Shown: positions 8,015-15,933, counted from the stretch's first letter. The stretch: 35,049 nt of DNA from Clostridiales bacterium (GCA_015069565.1 SVIJ01000015.1:1-35049), one strand, 5' to 3'. Program-made: numbers and translations. Notes: generated from the letters alone by a model not told the origin.

Positions 8015-8377
8015 ATGATGAACGAACAAGAAAGAAAGGTAGCAACGAAGATTTTGGGCGCGTACGAAGACAAGCAGGAAACGGCGCTTGACCGTTTGAA
8101 GAAGACGCACGCAAAGGCGCAAAAGCCTGCGCTTGTATTCGGGTACGTATTCGGTGGGATTTCTGCGCTGATCATGGGGGCTGGTATGAGTTTGGTGATG
8201 ACCGATTTTATCGGCTTGGGCAATACTGCAAGCATGGTAGTCGGGATTATTGCCGGCGTTGTCGGCATGGGTATGGCGGCGCTTACCTATCCTATCTATA
8301 AGCGCATCTTGGCAAAGAGCAAGAAAAAGTACGCGGCGGAAATGCAGGCGTACAAAGCGGAATTGCTTGGCGAATAA
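8015..8377 (+). CDS. Small two-helix membrane protein, paralogue of the preceding gene
   Basis: Function unknown. The 120-residue protein has an N-terminal amphipathic helix (ERKVATKILGAYEDKQETAL), two hydrophobic segments (about 42-64 and 72-95) and a basic C-terminal helix starting at TYPIYKRILAKSKKKY. The order and several positions (ILxxYExKxxT, LTYP.Y, KKKYxxE) match the 149-residue gene upstream, so this looks like a local duplication. Unlike its sister it has its own promoter and terminator. AAGGAG (8000-8005) lies 9 bases before the chosen ATG. Confidence 0.7.
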   Translation: MMNEQERKVATKILGAYEDKQETALDRLKKTHAKAQKPALVFGYVFGGISALIMGAGMSLVMTDFIGLGNTASMVVGIIAGVVGMGMAALTYPIYKRILAKSKKKYAAEMQAYKAELLGE

Positions 8378-8401
8378 TCGGCGTAGGAAAAAGAAGAACA
8401 A

Positions 8402-8440
8402 AAAGAGCAGGCGAGTGGGTTCACTTGCCTTTTCTTTTTT
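8402..8440 (+). terminator. Intrinsic terminator
   Basis: Nine-base-pair stem 8409-8417 with 8422-8430 (one G-T wobble), followed by a long T-rich run. Confidence 0.85.
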
Positions 8441-8470
8441 TATAAAAAAAGAATTTTTTTCGCTATCCCC

Positions 8471-8499
8471 TTGAAATTAGTAAAAAGATGTGCTATACT
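8471..8499 (+). promoter_or_regulatory. Sigma-A promoter of the SGNH hydrolase gene
   Basis: -35 TTGAAA (8471-8476), exactly 17 bases, extended -10 TGCTATACT (hexamer 8494-8499). Confidence 0.8.
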
Positions 8500-8541
8500 A
8501 ATAAAAATGTCGTTCGGAAACAGGCATAAAGGAGTATGGAT

Positions 8542-9138
8542 ATGATGCAGAAAGAGCGTTATGAATGGATACATTCTTGGTGTGACGAAGCGGATAAGAC
8601 GGATAAGCCGCGTGTGCTACTCGTAGGGGATTCCATCACCCACGGGTATCAAGCCATCGTTCGCGAGTTGCTCAAAGACGTTTGCTACGTCGATTATATC
8701 GCCACGTCCTACGCTGCGGATAATAAGCTGTATTCCGTCTTGGTGGAAGGGATGGCGAAGAATAGCGATTACGACGTGATTCATTTCAACCACGGCTTGC
8801 ACGGCGTGCAGATGTGCCCGAGAACGTATAAGAGCAAGATAAAGAGCTTGCTTACGCGCCTTGGCGAAAAGAGCGCGATCATCTTGGCGGAAACGACCGT
8901 CGTTTACAAGGAAGGCAATCGCAAGCTCGATCCCGTTTGGAAAAAGCGTGTAAACGAACGCAACGAGATCGTGGCGGAGCTCGTCACCGAGCTAGATTGC
9001 GCGTGGGATCGCTTGTATGAAGTCAGCGAAAAAATCCCCCATTCGGCAAGAGATAACGACGGGGTGCATTACGATTCCGCGGGCTATGAAATGTTGGCGG
9101 ATTCGGTGGCGAAAAGCATACTCAAATTATTAAAATAA
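8542..9138 (+). CDS. SGNH/GDSL-family hydrolase
   Basis: Predicted esterase, lipase or carbohydrate deacetylase. Block I VLLVGDSITHGY carries the nucleophilic Ser and HFNHGLHGVQ carries the oxyanion Asn. The C-terminal DGVHYDSAGYEML supplies the Asp-x-x-His pair of the catalytic triad. No signal peptide is seen, so it probably acts in the cytoplasm. The in-frame ATG at 8536 lies only 1 base after the AAAGGAG site (8528-8534), so the ATG at 8542 is preferred (198 residues). It is followed after 19 bases by the ManA-ROK fusion, suggesting co-transcription and a sugar-ester substrate, but that is a guess. Confidence 0.82.
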   Translation: MMQKERYEWIHSWCDEADKTDKPRVLLVGDSITHGYQAIVRELLKDVCYVDYIATSYAADNKLYSVLVEGMAKNSDYDVIHFNHGLHGVQMCPRTYKSKIKSLLTRLGEKSAIILAETTVVYKEGNRKLDPVWKKRVNERNEIVAELVTELDCAWDRLYEVSEKIPHSARDNDGVHYDSAGYEMLADSVAKSILKLLK

Positions 9139-9157
9139 GGTAGGCAGGTACGAGATT

Positions 9158-11293
9158 ATGAAAAAGGTAGTGCGTTTATATCCTGAATGTAAGGACAATC
9201 TTTGGGGCGGAGTTGCGCTCCGTGAAAAATACGGCAAAAAGACGGACAAAGACCCCGTGGGGGAAAGCTGGGAGCTCTCTTTCCACAAGGACGGGCCGAC
9301 GAAAATTGCGGACGGCAGAACGCTGCAAGAAGCGGTGACGAAAAAGGAGCTGGGCGCAAACTGCGACGGCTTCCCTTTCTTCCCGATGTTGATTAAATTC
9401 ATCGACGCAAAGCAGGATCTTTCCGTGCAGGTGCATCCATCGGACGATTACGCGCTCGCGCACGAAAACAGCTTCGGAAAAACGGAGATGTGGTACGTTG
9501 TGGAAGCGGAGCCGGGCGCAGGCTTGTACGTCGGCTTTAAGCGTTCCGTCACCAAGGAAGAATACGAGCAGGCGATTGCAAACGGCACGCTCACCGAGCT
9601 TTTGAACTTCTACGAAGTCAAGGCTGGGGATTGCTATTTTATCCCGTCGGGTACGATTCATGCCATCGGCGCGGGCTGTTTGATTTCTGAAATTCAGCAA
9701 AACAGCAATTTGACCTATCGCGTGTACGATTACGGTCGTAAGGACAAAAACGGCAACCTGCGTGAGCTGCACGTGGAAAAGGCGCTCAAAGTGACGTCGC
9801 TCGAAAAATACGAAAACCGCGCGCTCGGGATTCAGCGATCCTTCGGGGAGCTCATCGGCGCGAGCAAGTACTTTACGACCACGAAAATCGAGCTTGACGG
9901 CTCGGCGCTCATTCCGATGGATAAGAACACCTTCAAGTGTGTATCCGTCGTAGAAGGTCAGGGGCAAATCGGGGACGAAGCGTTTGCCGCAGGGGATTCC
10001 TTCTTCCTGCCTGCGGACGATGATAACGTGTTTGTTTTCGGACATGGTACGCTCATTGTTGCGGAAGTTAGAAAATATTACGTCGGGATCGACCTTGGCG
10101 GTACGTTCATCAAGGGCGGCATTGTGGACGACCTTGGCAACATCGTATATCAGGACAAAGCGCCTACGGAAAGCGAAGGCGGCGCAGATAAGGTCGCGGA
10201 AAATATTGCCGCTTTGGCAAAGAAGCTGATGACGGCGGTCGGGTTGACGAGCGGCGACGTTGTCGGGCTTGGTATGGGCGTTCCTGGGATGATTGATTCC
10301 AAGGCAGGGACGGTTATCTACTCGAATAATTTGGAATGGGAAGACTTTGCCATCGGCGCAAAGGTTGGTGAGCTGACGGGCTTGCCTGTCAAGATAGCCA
10401 ACGACGCGAACGTTGCGGCGCTCGGGGAAGTGAAGTTCGGGGTGGCAAAAGCTTACGACAATGCGATTTTGCTCACGCTCGGGACGGGCGTTGGCGGCGG
10501 TATCGTCGTGGACGGCAAGCTGGTGGAAGGCAACCGCTCGGCAGGCGCAGAGCTTGGACATTCCGTGATTGTAATGGGCGGCGAACAATGCACCTGTGGG
10601 CGCAAAGGCTGTTTGGAAGCGTATGCTTCGGCGACGGCGCTCATTCGCGACACCAAGCGCGCAATGCTCTTGCATCCCGATAGTAAGATGTGGGAAATCG
10701 GCTCGATTGACGACGTGACGGGCAAGACGGCGTTTGATTATAAGGATACGGACGTATACGCACAGGAAGTGGTAGACGGCTATCTTCGCGGCTTGGCGTG
10801 CGGCATCGTCAATTTTGCAAACGTCTTCCGCCCCGAAGTGGTGATTTTGGGCGGCGGCGTCTGCGCGCAGGGGGATAATCTTGTCAAGCCCTTGCAGGCA
10901 ATGTTGGATGAAGAAATCTTTGCAGGCGCAATGGGGCCGCAGGTGAAAATCGTGATTGCCGAGCTTGGCAACAGCGCAGGAATCTTGGGCGCGGCGGCGC
11001 TCCTTTTGGATGGCGTGGACGGCGCGGAGAAAACCGAACAGCCTACGCCTATCGAAACCCCTGCCGCAGAAGAAAAAGCGGAAGACGGAAAGTTTCTTGC
11101 GGCGTTAAGACTGGTGGTAAAGAGCCGTAAGATTTCGATGATGGAATTGCAAAGGAAGCTGGAAATCGGCTACGTTGCGGCTGGAAAGCTGATTGATAAG
11201 ATGGAAGAGATGGGCTATATCAGTACGTCACCGAACAAGGTTTTACTGACAAAAGCAGACTTTGAAAAGCTGTATGGATCTCTTGACGAATAA
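9158..11293 (+). CDS. Fusion: mannose-6-phosphate isomerase, ROK sugar kinase and FtsK-gamma-like winged helix
   Basis: Three modules in one 711-residue protein. Residues 1 to about 306 are a class I ManA-type isomerase (mannose-6-P to fructose-6-P): QVHPSDDYA, GKTEMWYVVEAEPGAG and FIPSGTIHAIGAG supply the zinc ligands. From Tyr308 a complete ROK kinase begins: GIDLGGTFIKGG (phosphate binding), LGTGVGGGIVVDG, and the ROK zinc motif CTCGRKGCLEAYAS. A Pro/Glu/Ala-rich linker (about 622-644) leads to a 65-residue C-terminal domain whose LQRKLEIGYVAAGKLIDKME closely resembles the FtsK gamma DNA-binding winged helix. A bifunctional mannose/glucose kinase-isomerase is likely. The role of the DNA-binding-type tail is unknown. 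No frameshift is evident; the frame is continuous with conserved motifs across both junctions. Confidence 0.88.
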   Translation: MKKVVRLYPECKDNLWGGVALREKYGKKTDKDPVGESWELSFHKDGPTKIADGRTLQEAVTKKELGANCDGFPFFPMLIKFIDAKQDLSVQVHPSDDYALAHENSFGKTEMWYVVEAEPGAGLYVGFKRSVTKEEYEQAIANGTLTELLNFYEVKAGDCYFIPSGTIHAIGAGCLISEIQQNSNLTYRVYDYGRKDKNGNLRELHVEKALKVTSLEKYENRALGIQRSFGELIGASKYFTTTKIELDGSALIPMDKNTFKCVSVVEGQGQIGDEAFAAGDSFFLPADDDNVFVFGHGTLIVAEVRKYYVGIDLGGTFIKGGIVDDLGNIVYQDKAPTESEGGADKVAENIAALAKKLMTAVGLTSGDVVGLGMGVPGMIDSKAGTVIYSNNLEWEDFAIGAKVGELTGLPVKIANDANVAALGEVKFGVAKAYDNAILLTLGTGVGGGIVVDGKLVEGNRSAGAELGHSVIVMGGEQCTCGRKGCLEAYASATALIRDTKRAMLLHPDSKMWEIGSIDDVTGKTAFDYKDTDVYAQEVVDGYLRGLACGIVNFANVFRPEVVILGGGVCAQGDNLVKPLQAMLDEEIFAGAMGPQVKIVIAELGNSAGILGAAALLLDGVDGAEKTEQPTPIETPAAEEKAEDGKFLAALRLVVKSRKISMMELQRKLEIGYVAAGKLIDKMEEMGYISTSPNKVLLTKADFEKLYGSLDE

Positions 11294-11314
11294 GATAACT
11301 AAGTGGGTTTGATT

Positions 11315-11351
11315 AAGGGCAGGTATGCGTTTAACGCTTACCTGCCCTTTT
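11315..11351 (+). terminator. Intrinsic terminator of the manA-ROK fusion gene
   Basis: Perfect 11-bp stem (11315-11325 with 11339-11349) enclosing a smaller GCGT/ACGC stem, followed by TTTT. Confidence 0.85.
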
Positions 11352-11357
11352 GCTTTG

Positions 11358-11443
11358 CAAAAAATATCCGCTTGATGCGGAGGTTTGTAGCATCAAGCGG
11401 ATCGTGGAGATGGATGAGCAAATTAAACTGTTGTTTTTTCAAC
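11358..11443 (-). ncRNA. Candidate small RNA, about 85 nt, with an anti-Shine-Dalgarno loop
   Basis: A consensus leftward promoter (11450-11478) is followed by a predicted start near 11443. The RNA opens with a short hairpin (TGTTG, six A, CAACA, the outer pair at the predicted start). It then has a roughly 40-base single-stranded region containing CATCCATCTCC. It ends in a 13-bp perfect stem (11366-11378 with 11390-11402) followed by a U-run (bases 11359-11364 are A on the plus strand). The 11-base apical loop of the terminator reads TACAAACCTCC and so exposes ACCUCC, the complement of a Shine-Dalgarno core. The RNA has no convincing reading frame. It lies outside the gltS transcript, which has its own terminator upstream of this promoter. 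Confidence 0.6.
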
Positions 11444-11449
11444 AAGTAT

Positions 11450-11478
11450 ACTATAACATAAATCGTGAAAAAAGTCAA
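11450..11478 (-). promoter_or_regulatory. Sigma-A promoter of the candidate sRNA
   Basis: Leftward -35 TTGACT (11473-11478), exactly 17 bases, -10 TATAGT (11450-11455) preceded by a TG extension. It does not face any protein gene. Confidence 0.75.
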
Positions 11479-11510
11479 GCGTTTGGAGTGGGGGGTAAAC
11501 AAACAATACA

Positions 11511-11552
11511 AAAAAATAGAGCAAGAATAGAGAAATTTCCATTCTTGCTCTA
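11511..11552 (-). terminator. Intrinsic terminator of the plsC-gltS operon
   Basis: Perfect 12-bp stem (11517-11528 with 11541-11552) and 12-base loop; on the leftward transcript it is followed by six U. It sits 24 bases past the gltS stop. Confidence 0.88.
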
Positions 11553-11575
11553 TGCGTTTTAGGGTTGCGCCGCGA

Positions 11576-12991
11576 TTATTCTTCCGTGGGCTCGGACGCG
11601 GTTGCGTCCGCTTGTTTTTTGCGGAAGAGTTGGTTGCGGAACAAAATCACGTTCATCACGATGAAGAATGCCACCAAGATGCCAAAGGTGAGCTCGGGCG
11701 CGGTGGGGGCAAGGTTTGCAAGCAGCATCATCGGGAAGCCGAAGACGATGGCAGGGAGCGATTGATACACAAGGTTGTCAGCCGCAGGGGTCTTAAAATT
11801 GCCGTCAAGCTCGCGAAGCAGGATAATCCCCGTGCTTGCCGTACCCGTCAACATTCCGTACATTGCAAGAAATTGCTCGTCTTCGTATTCGGGAAAGAGC
11901 TTCTTTGCGATAAACTTGTTGTAAAGATAGGTGGAAATCATACCGACTACGCCGAGAAGGAGCAGTACGTGCCAGTACTGTGCAATCAAATCCAAGCGGA
12001 TTGCTGCGATGCCTGCGGTGACCATCAAGTCAAAGCAGGTGTTGCTGATACGGTCCATCAAGAAGTTGTTGATGTGCTGTTTTTTGACGATTTTCGCCTT
12101 CATCAAGGCGTTCATAATGCCTTTGAGCGCGGTCGCAAGCAATACGCCGATCAGGAAGTTAAAGCCGTAGATCGTGCCCGATAAGCCAGGAAGAAGTACC
12201 TGCCCCAAAAGATACATTACAAGGTGGGTACAAAAATACACGAATACAACGGTGGCAATCTGTACGGCAAGCTTATCCATGCTGCCGCTCATCGGGATTT
12301 CTTCCGCGTGCACCTTATCGTTTTCGGAGATAGTGTTTTTGACGACTTGGCTTGTAATGCCCTTTTTGCGCTTCAAAATATTTAAGTGAATCACGCCGCC
12401 CAAGCTTGCGGAAAGGAAGCCGAGCGCCGCGATGGTCAAGCCGAAGTTTGCGCCGCCGACAAAGCCGTGCTCGGTTTCGTAGATATTCCCATAGTTGAGC
12501 GCTTGCCCCGTGCCTTGACCGAACCCAAAGGGAAGGATCACGCCAGCCGCTTTGAAGAGCTCAGGCATAACCAGGTACGCGATGAGCAGGGTGATGCCCA
12601 GCCCAAGCACCGCTTGCAAAAGGTAGGTGGAAACGGTGGTCACGCCGCTATCGAAAATCTCACGCGCACGCTTTTTGCTAAACTTTTCCTTTCCCATTTT
12701 CATGGACGATGCGATAAAGCCGAGCGCTAAGCAGTGGTATGTAATCAGCTCGAAGGTCGTCATTCCGTTGCCGCCGAAGAAGGGGGTGTTGTAGATGAGC
12801 TCCCCCGTGATGCTGCGGTAGACGGTGGATACGAGCAGGAGCATAATACCTGCTAGCACTGACGTCGGAATGAGCGACGCTTTCAAAAGCGGAATATTCT
12901 TTTTTAAGATACTTGCAAGCAGTAGGCTGATAAAGAGTATCGCAAGGATATTGATAAAGCCCCAGTTGCTAAAGTCCGAGAAACTGCCCAT
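11576..12991 (-). CDS. Sodium:glutamate symporter-family membrane transporter (GltS-like)
   Basis: Predicted Na+-coupled uptake of glutamate or a related carboxylate. About 471 residues with 10-12 hydrophobic segments and the family's re-entrant, glycine-rich motif GFGQGTGQALNYG in the middle; a second pore-like motif TGTASTGIILLRELDG lies in the C-terminal half. The ATG at 12991 is preferred over a GTG at 13000 because an AGGTGA site lies 5 bases before it. The start lies inside the end of the upstream plsC-like gene (23-base overlap), so translation is probably coupled. Substrate specificity cannot be fixed from sequence; the family resemblance is clear but not at the level of a proven glutamate carrier. 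Confidence 0.82.
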   Translation of the reverse strand: MGSFSDFSNWGFINILAILFISLLLASILKKNIPLLKASLIPTSVLAGIMLLLVSTVYRSITGELIYNTPFFGGNGMTTFELITYHCLALGFIASSMKMGKEKFSKKRAREIFDSGVTTVSTYLLQAVLGLGITLLIAYLVMPELFKAAGVILPFGFGQGTGQALNYGNIYETEHGFVGGANFGLTIAALGFLSASLGGVIHLNILKRKKGITSQVVKNTISENDKVHAEEIPMSGSMDKLAVQIATVVFVYFCTHLVMYLLGQVLLPGLSGTIYGFNFLIGVLLATALKGIMNALMKAKIVKKQHINNFLMDRISNTCFDLMVTAGIAAIRLDLIAQYWHVLLLLGVVGMISTYLYNKFIAKKLFPEYEDEQFLAMYGMLTGTASTGIILLRELDGNFKTPAADNLVYQSLPAIVFGFPMMLLANLAPTAPELTFGILVAFFIVMNVILFRNQLFRKKQADATASEPTEE

Positions 12992-14192
12992 TTGGATCAC
13001 CTGCCTGTATGTTTTTATAATGATAGAAAAGTTGAACGAATTTGAGGGCGTTCATGTGCTTATCCCCTTTGAATTGCCAAACCTTTTTCCCGAAATAGAA
13101 ATTGAGCTTGTTTTTCCCAAGCACCGTCACGGCGGAAAGCTCGTCGAAGGGCAGGGAAATCTGCTCTTTGCCGTACTCGATCACAAAACGGTCGCCGTAA
13201 GCGGTGAGCGTCGTGTTTTTCGAGATGGGCGTTTTCTTTTTATAGAGTGCGACTTCGGCAAGGAAAATGTCCTTTTCTACAAAAATGGGAGTACCCATGT
13301 ACGGATTTAAGTCCAAATTCCGCATAAAATCGCTTTGATAATCGTACCAGCCTGTGGTAAAGCGGAAGGGGAAGGGCGAGCCGACGCCTTCCAGCTCCTT
13401 GGTGGGTAAATAGCGCACCTTTTTGCCGCAGCGCGCGCATTCGATAACGTCCTTTTTTGCGGTAAAGGTTGTGATGCCGCAATCGGGGCAAACGTACATA
13501 GCGCGCTCCAAGCCTTCGGCAAGCCGCTTGTGTTTGAACTCCGCGTCCGCAATCCCTTCGTCTACGTAGAGTTCCTTTTGGATGAGCGCCAAAAGCTCTT
13601 CGTCGGAAAACGCCGCGTATTCTTCAGGTTCAAGCACCTTGGAAACGTAAGCGCGCATCTTGCCCTTGCGGACGGTATCGCTCCAACGGGGGTGCGCGCC
13701 GTAGCCCCCTTCAATACGATAGAATACAAGGGGAAGCTTCAAAAGCTTCACCAGCCCGACGATTGCAGGATTGATGTGCTCGGTTTTGCCGCTATACGTG
13801 CGGTTGCCTTCGGGCGCAAGAGCAATCGTGCCCCCTTCCTTTGCCACCTTTCTGCAAGTCATCACGGCGTGTACGTCGGTCGTTTGTTTTTTGATGGGAA
13901 TGGGCGCGACGATGTAGCGGATGAGCTTGGATACCCAGCCCATCGAAAAGATGTCTTCGCTGGCTACGTAGTAGACGGGGCCTTTGAAGGCGAACCCAAC
14001 GAAAAACTGGTCGAACGCCGTTTGATGGTTGAATAGAATCAAGTAGGGCTGACCCTTCTTTTGCTCTTTGAAAGGCTCAACCGTAATGCCGTATTTTATT
14101 TTTGAATACGCCTTCAAAAACGGCGAAGCTACGTTGCGCACAACAGCGTGGCGCGGCTTTATCCATTTTTGCGGTTTCTTTTTCTTTGCCAT
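12969..14192 (-). CDS. plsC: 1-acyl-glycerol-3-phosphate acyltransferase-like protein with zinc ribbon
   Basis: Predicted to acylate lysophosphatidate in phospholipid synthesis at the membrane face. Residues 45-210 form a PlsC-type domain with the catalytic NHQTAFD (His56, Asp61) and the substrate motif PEGNRTYSG (127-135). The protein is 407 residues, against about 240 for ordinary PlsC. The extra C-terminus holds a four-cysteine zinc ribbon, CPDC at 235-238 and CARC at 252-255, followed by a beta-rich stretch of about 140 residues ending in a membrane-distal, aromatic-rich tail. A good SD (AGGTGG) precedes the ATG. It is the first gene of a two-gene leftward operon with gltS. Confidence 0.82.
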   Translation of the reverse strand: MAKKKKPQKWIKPRHAVVRNVASPFLKAYSKIKYGITVEPFKEQKKGQPYLILFNHQTAFDQFFVGFAFKGPVYYVASEDIFSMGWVSKLIRYIVAPIPIKKQTTDVHAVMTCRKVAKEGGTIALAPEGNRTYSGKTEHINPAIVGLVKLLKLPLVFYRIEGGYGAHPRWSDTVRKGKMRAYVSKVLEPEEYAAFSDEELLALIQKELYVDEGIADAEFKHKRLAEGLERAMYVCPDCGITTFTAKKDVIECARCGKKVRYLPTKELEGVGSPFPFRFTTGWYDYQSDFMRNLDLNPYMGTPIFVEKDIFLAEVALYKKKTPISKNTTLTAYGDRFVIEYGKEQISLPFDELSAVTVLGKNKLNFYFGKKVWQFKGDKHMNALKFVQLFYHYKNIQAGDPNGQFLGL

Positions 14193-14256
14193 AGTCCCAC
14201 CTAAATTAGGTTCAAAATATTATCTTGTAGATTTTTCAACAAGCTTCTTTCATTTT

Positions 14257-14285
14257 AGTATACCACCTTTTTCCAAAAAAAGCAA
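14257..14285 (-). promoter_or_regulatory. Sigma-A promoter of the plsC-gltS operon
   Basis: Leftward -35 TTGCTT (14280-14285), 17 bases, -10 TATACT (14257-14262). The leader of about 57 bases contains a near-perfect palindrome ACCTAAATTAGGT that overlaps the plsC ribosome-binding site. Confidence 0.7.
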
Positions 14286-14415
14286 GAGTGTAAGAAAAAA
14301 AATATATTTTTTTTCACAGTTTTTTCACATTGTATAGGTGGTTTCCTTTCGTTTTGAACGGCTTAAACAGTAAGATAAAAAAATCGGTTTATAATTCATT
14401 TTGTCGTTCAAACGA

Positions 14416-14444
14416 TTGACTTTAATCGAAAAATATGCTAACAT
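14416..14444 (+). promoter_or_regulatory. Sigma-A promoter of trpB2
   Basis: -35 TTGACT (14416-14421), 17 bases, extended -10 TGCTAACAT (hexamer 14439-14444). The palindrome-like CGTTCAAACG (14405-14414) abuts the -35. Confidence 0.75.
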
Positions 14445-14473
14445 AGTCGAAATACGAAAAAGGAGAAGGCGCT

Positions 14474-15841
14474 ATGCAACAGGAAATTCCCTATAAAATT
14501 TACTTAGAAGAAACGGAGTTGCCGAAAAGCTGGCTCAATCTCCGCGCGTTTATGCAGAAAAAACCTGCCCCCCTGCTTGATTCCGAAACGATGCAGCCGA
14601 TCACGCTGGAAAAGCTCTCGACGGTATTCTGCGACGAGCTTGCCGCGCAGGAGCTCAACGATACGGATAAGTATATTCCTATTCCGCAGGAAGTGGTGGA
14701 TTTTTATAAGATGTACAGGCCCGCGCCGCTCGTTCGCGCGTACTGTTTAGAAAAGGCGCTCGGCACGCCTGCGAAGATTTATTATAAGTTTGAAGGCAAC
14801 AACACCAGCGGCTCGCACAAGCTCAATTCCGCAATCGCGCAGGCGTACTACGCGAAGGAGCAGGGCTTGAAAGGGGTCACCACCGAAACGGGCGCAGGGC
14901 AATGGGGTACGGCACTTTCGATGGCGTGCTCGTATTTTGGTCTTGATTGCAAGGTGTTTATGGTCAAATGCTCGTATGAGCAAAAGCCCTTCCGTCGGGA
15001 AGTGATGCGCACCTATGGGGCGAACGTCACCCCTTCCCCTTCGACGACGACGGCGGTGGGAAGAAGAATTTTAGAAGAGTTCCCTGGGACGAACGGCTCG
15101 CTTGGCTGCGCCATCTCCGAAGCGGTGGAAACGGCAAGCGGCTTGGAAGGGTATCGCTATGCTTTGGGGAGCGTCTTAAATCAGGTGCTTTTGCATCAAT
15201 CGGTTATCGGCTTGGAAACGAAGGCGGCGCTCGATAAATACGGCGTGAAGGCGGACATGGTTATCGGTTGTGCGGGTGGCGGCTCGAATTTGGGCGGCTT
15301 GATTGCTCCCTTTATGGCGGAGCAACTGGAAGGCAAGGCGAAGTATCAATTTATCGCGGTAGAGCCTGCGTCCTGCCCGACGCTGACGCGCGGTAAATAT
15401 GCGTATGATTATTGTGATACGGGCAAGGTTTGTCCGCTTTCCAAGATGTATACGTTGGGATCGGGCTTTATTCCTGCGGCAAGCCATGCAGGCGGGCTGA
15501 GATACCACGGCATGACCAGCACCCTTTCCGAGCTTTACGACCAAGGATTGATGGAAGCGCGTTCGGTGAAGCAAACGGACGTTTTTGCGGCGGCGGAGCA
15601 GTTTGCGAGAGTAGAAGGGATTTTGCCTGCGCCTGAATCGGCGCACGCAATCCGTGTAGCGATTGATGAAGCGATGAAGTGCAAGGAAAGCGGGGAAGCA
15701 AAGACGATTGTATTTGGGCTGACGGGAACGGGATATTTCGATATGATGTCGTATGAAAAGTTCCACGACGGGAAGATGACGGATTATATCCCGACGGACG
15801 CTGAGATTGAAAAGGGGCTTTCTGGCTTGCCGAAGATTTAA
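14474..15841 (+). CDS. TrpB2-type tryptophan synthase beta-like PLP enzyme
   Basis: Fold type II PLP enzyme that condenses indole with serine in tryptophan synthesis or salvage. At 455 residues it is longer than TrpB1 (about 400) and has the TrpB2 features: an N-terminal extension with LPKSWLNL, the PLP lysine Lys116 in SGSHKLNSA, ETGAGQWG, and the phosphate-binding CAGGGSNLGG. The C-terminal VFGLTGTGYFDM is typical of the family. No trpA or other trp gene is nearby. The gene has its own promoter and terminator, so it works alone here: indole salvage or another beta-replacement is more likely than de novo synthesis. AGGAG (14461-14465) lies 8 bases before the ATG. Confidence 0.9.
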   Translation: MQQEIPYKIYLEETELPKSWLNLRAFMQKKPAPLLDSETMQPITLEKLSTVFCDELAAQELNDTDKYIPIPQEVVDFYKMYRPAPLVRAYCLEKALGTPAKIYYKFEGNNTSGSHKLNSAIAQAYYAKEQGLKGVTTETGAGQWGTALSMACSYFGLDCKVFMVKCSYEQKPFRREVMRTYGANVTPSPSTTTAVGRRILEEFPGTNGSLGCAISEAVETASGLEGYRYALGSVLNQVLLHQSVIGLETKAALDKYGVKADMVIGCAGGGSNLGGLIAPFMAEQLEGKAKYQFIAVEPASCPTLTRGKYAYDYCDTGKVCPLSKMYTLGSGFIPAASHAGGLRYHGMTSTLSELYDQGLMEARSVKQTDVFAAAEQFARVEGILPAPESAHAIRVAIDEAMKCKESGEAKTIVFGLTGTGYFDMMSYEKFHDGKMTDYIPTDAEIEKGLSGLPKI

Positions 15842-15856
15842 AAAATCGAAAAAAAT

Positions 15857-15883
15857 TAAAAGGGGATTTCAATCCCCTTTTTT
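15857..15883 (+). terminator. Intrinsic terminator of trpB2
   Basis: AGGGGAT (15861-15867) pairs with ATCCCCT (15872-15878), flanked by A and T runs. Confidence 0.87.
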
Positions 15884-15890
15884 CATACAA

Positions 15891-15929
15891 GAAAAAGACG
15901 TTGCGAATATATCGTAGCGTCTTTTTTAT
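15891..15929 (-). terminator. Probable terminator of the 59-residue gene
   Basis: About 15-bp stem with two wobble pairs (15891-15905 with 15911-15925) just past the leftward stop codon, giving a U-run on the leftward RNA; a T-run on the other side means it may also work rightward. Confidence 0.6.
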
Positions 15930-15933
15930 TTGA

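Noticed and set aside
11410..11562. A 51-codon rightward frame starting at an ATG preceded by GGAG
   Set aside because: It runs through the sRNA promoter and the gltS terminator, has low-complexity content and no rightward promoter. It is probably chance.
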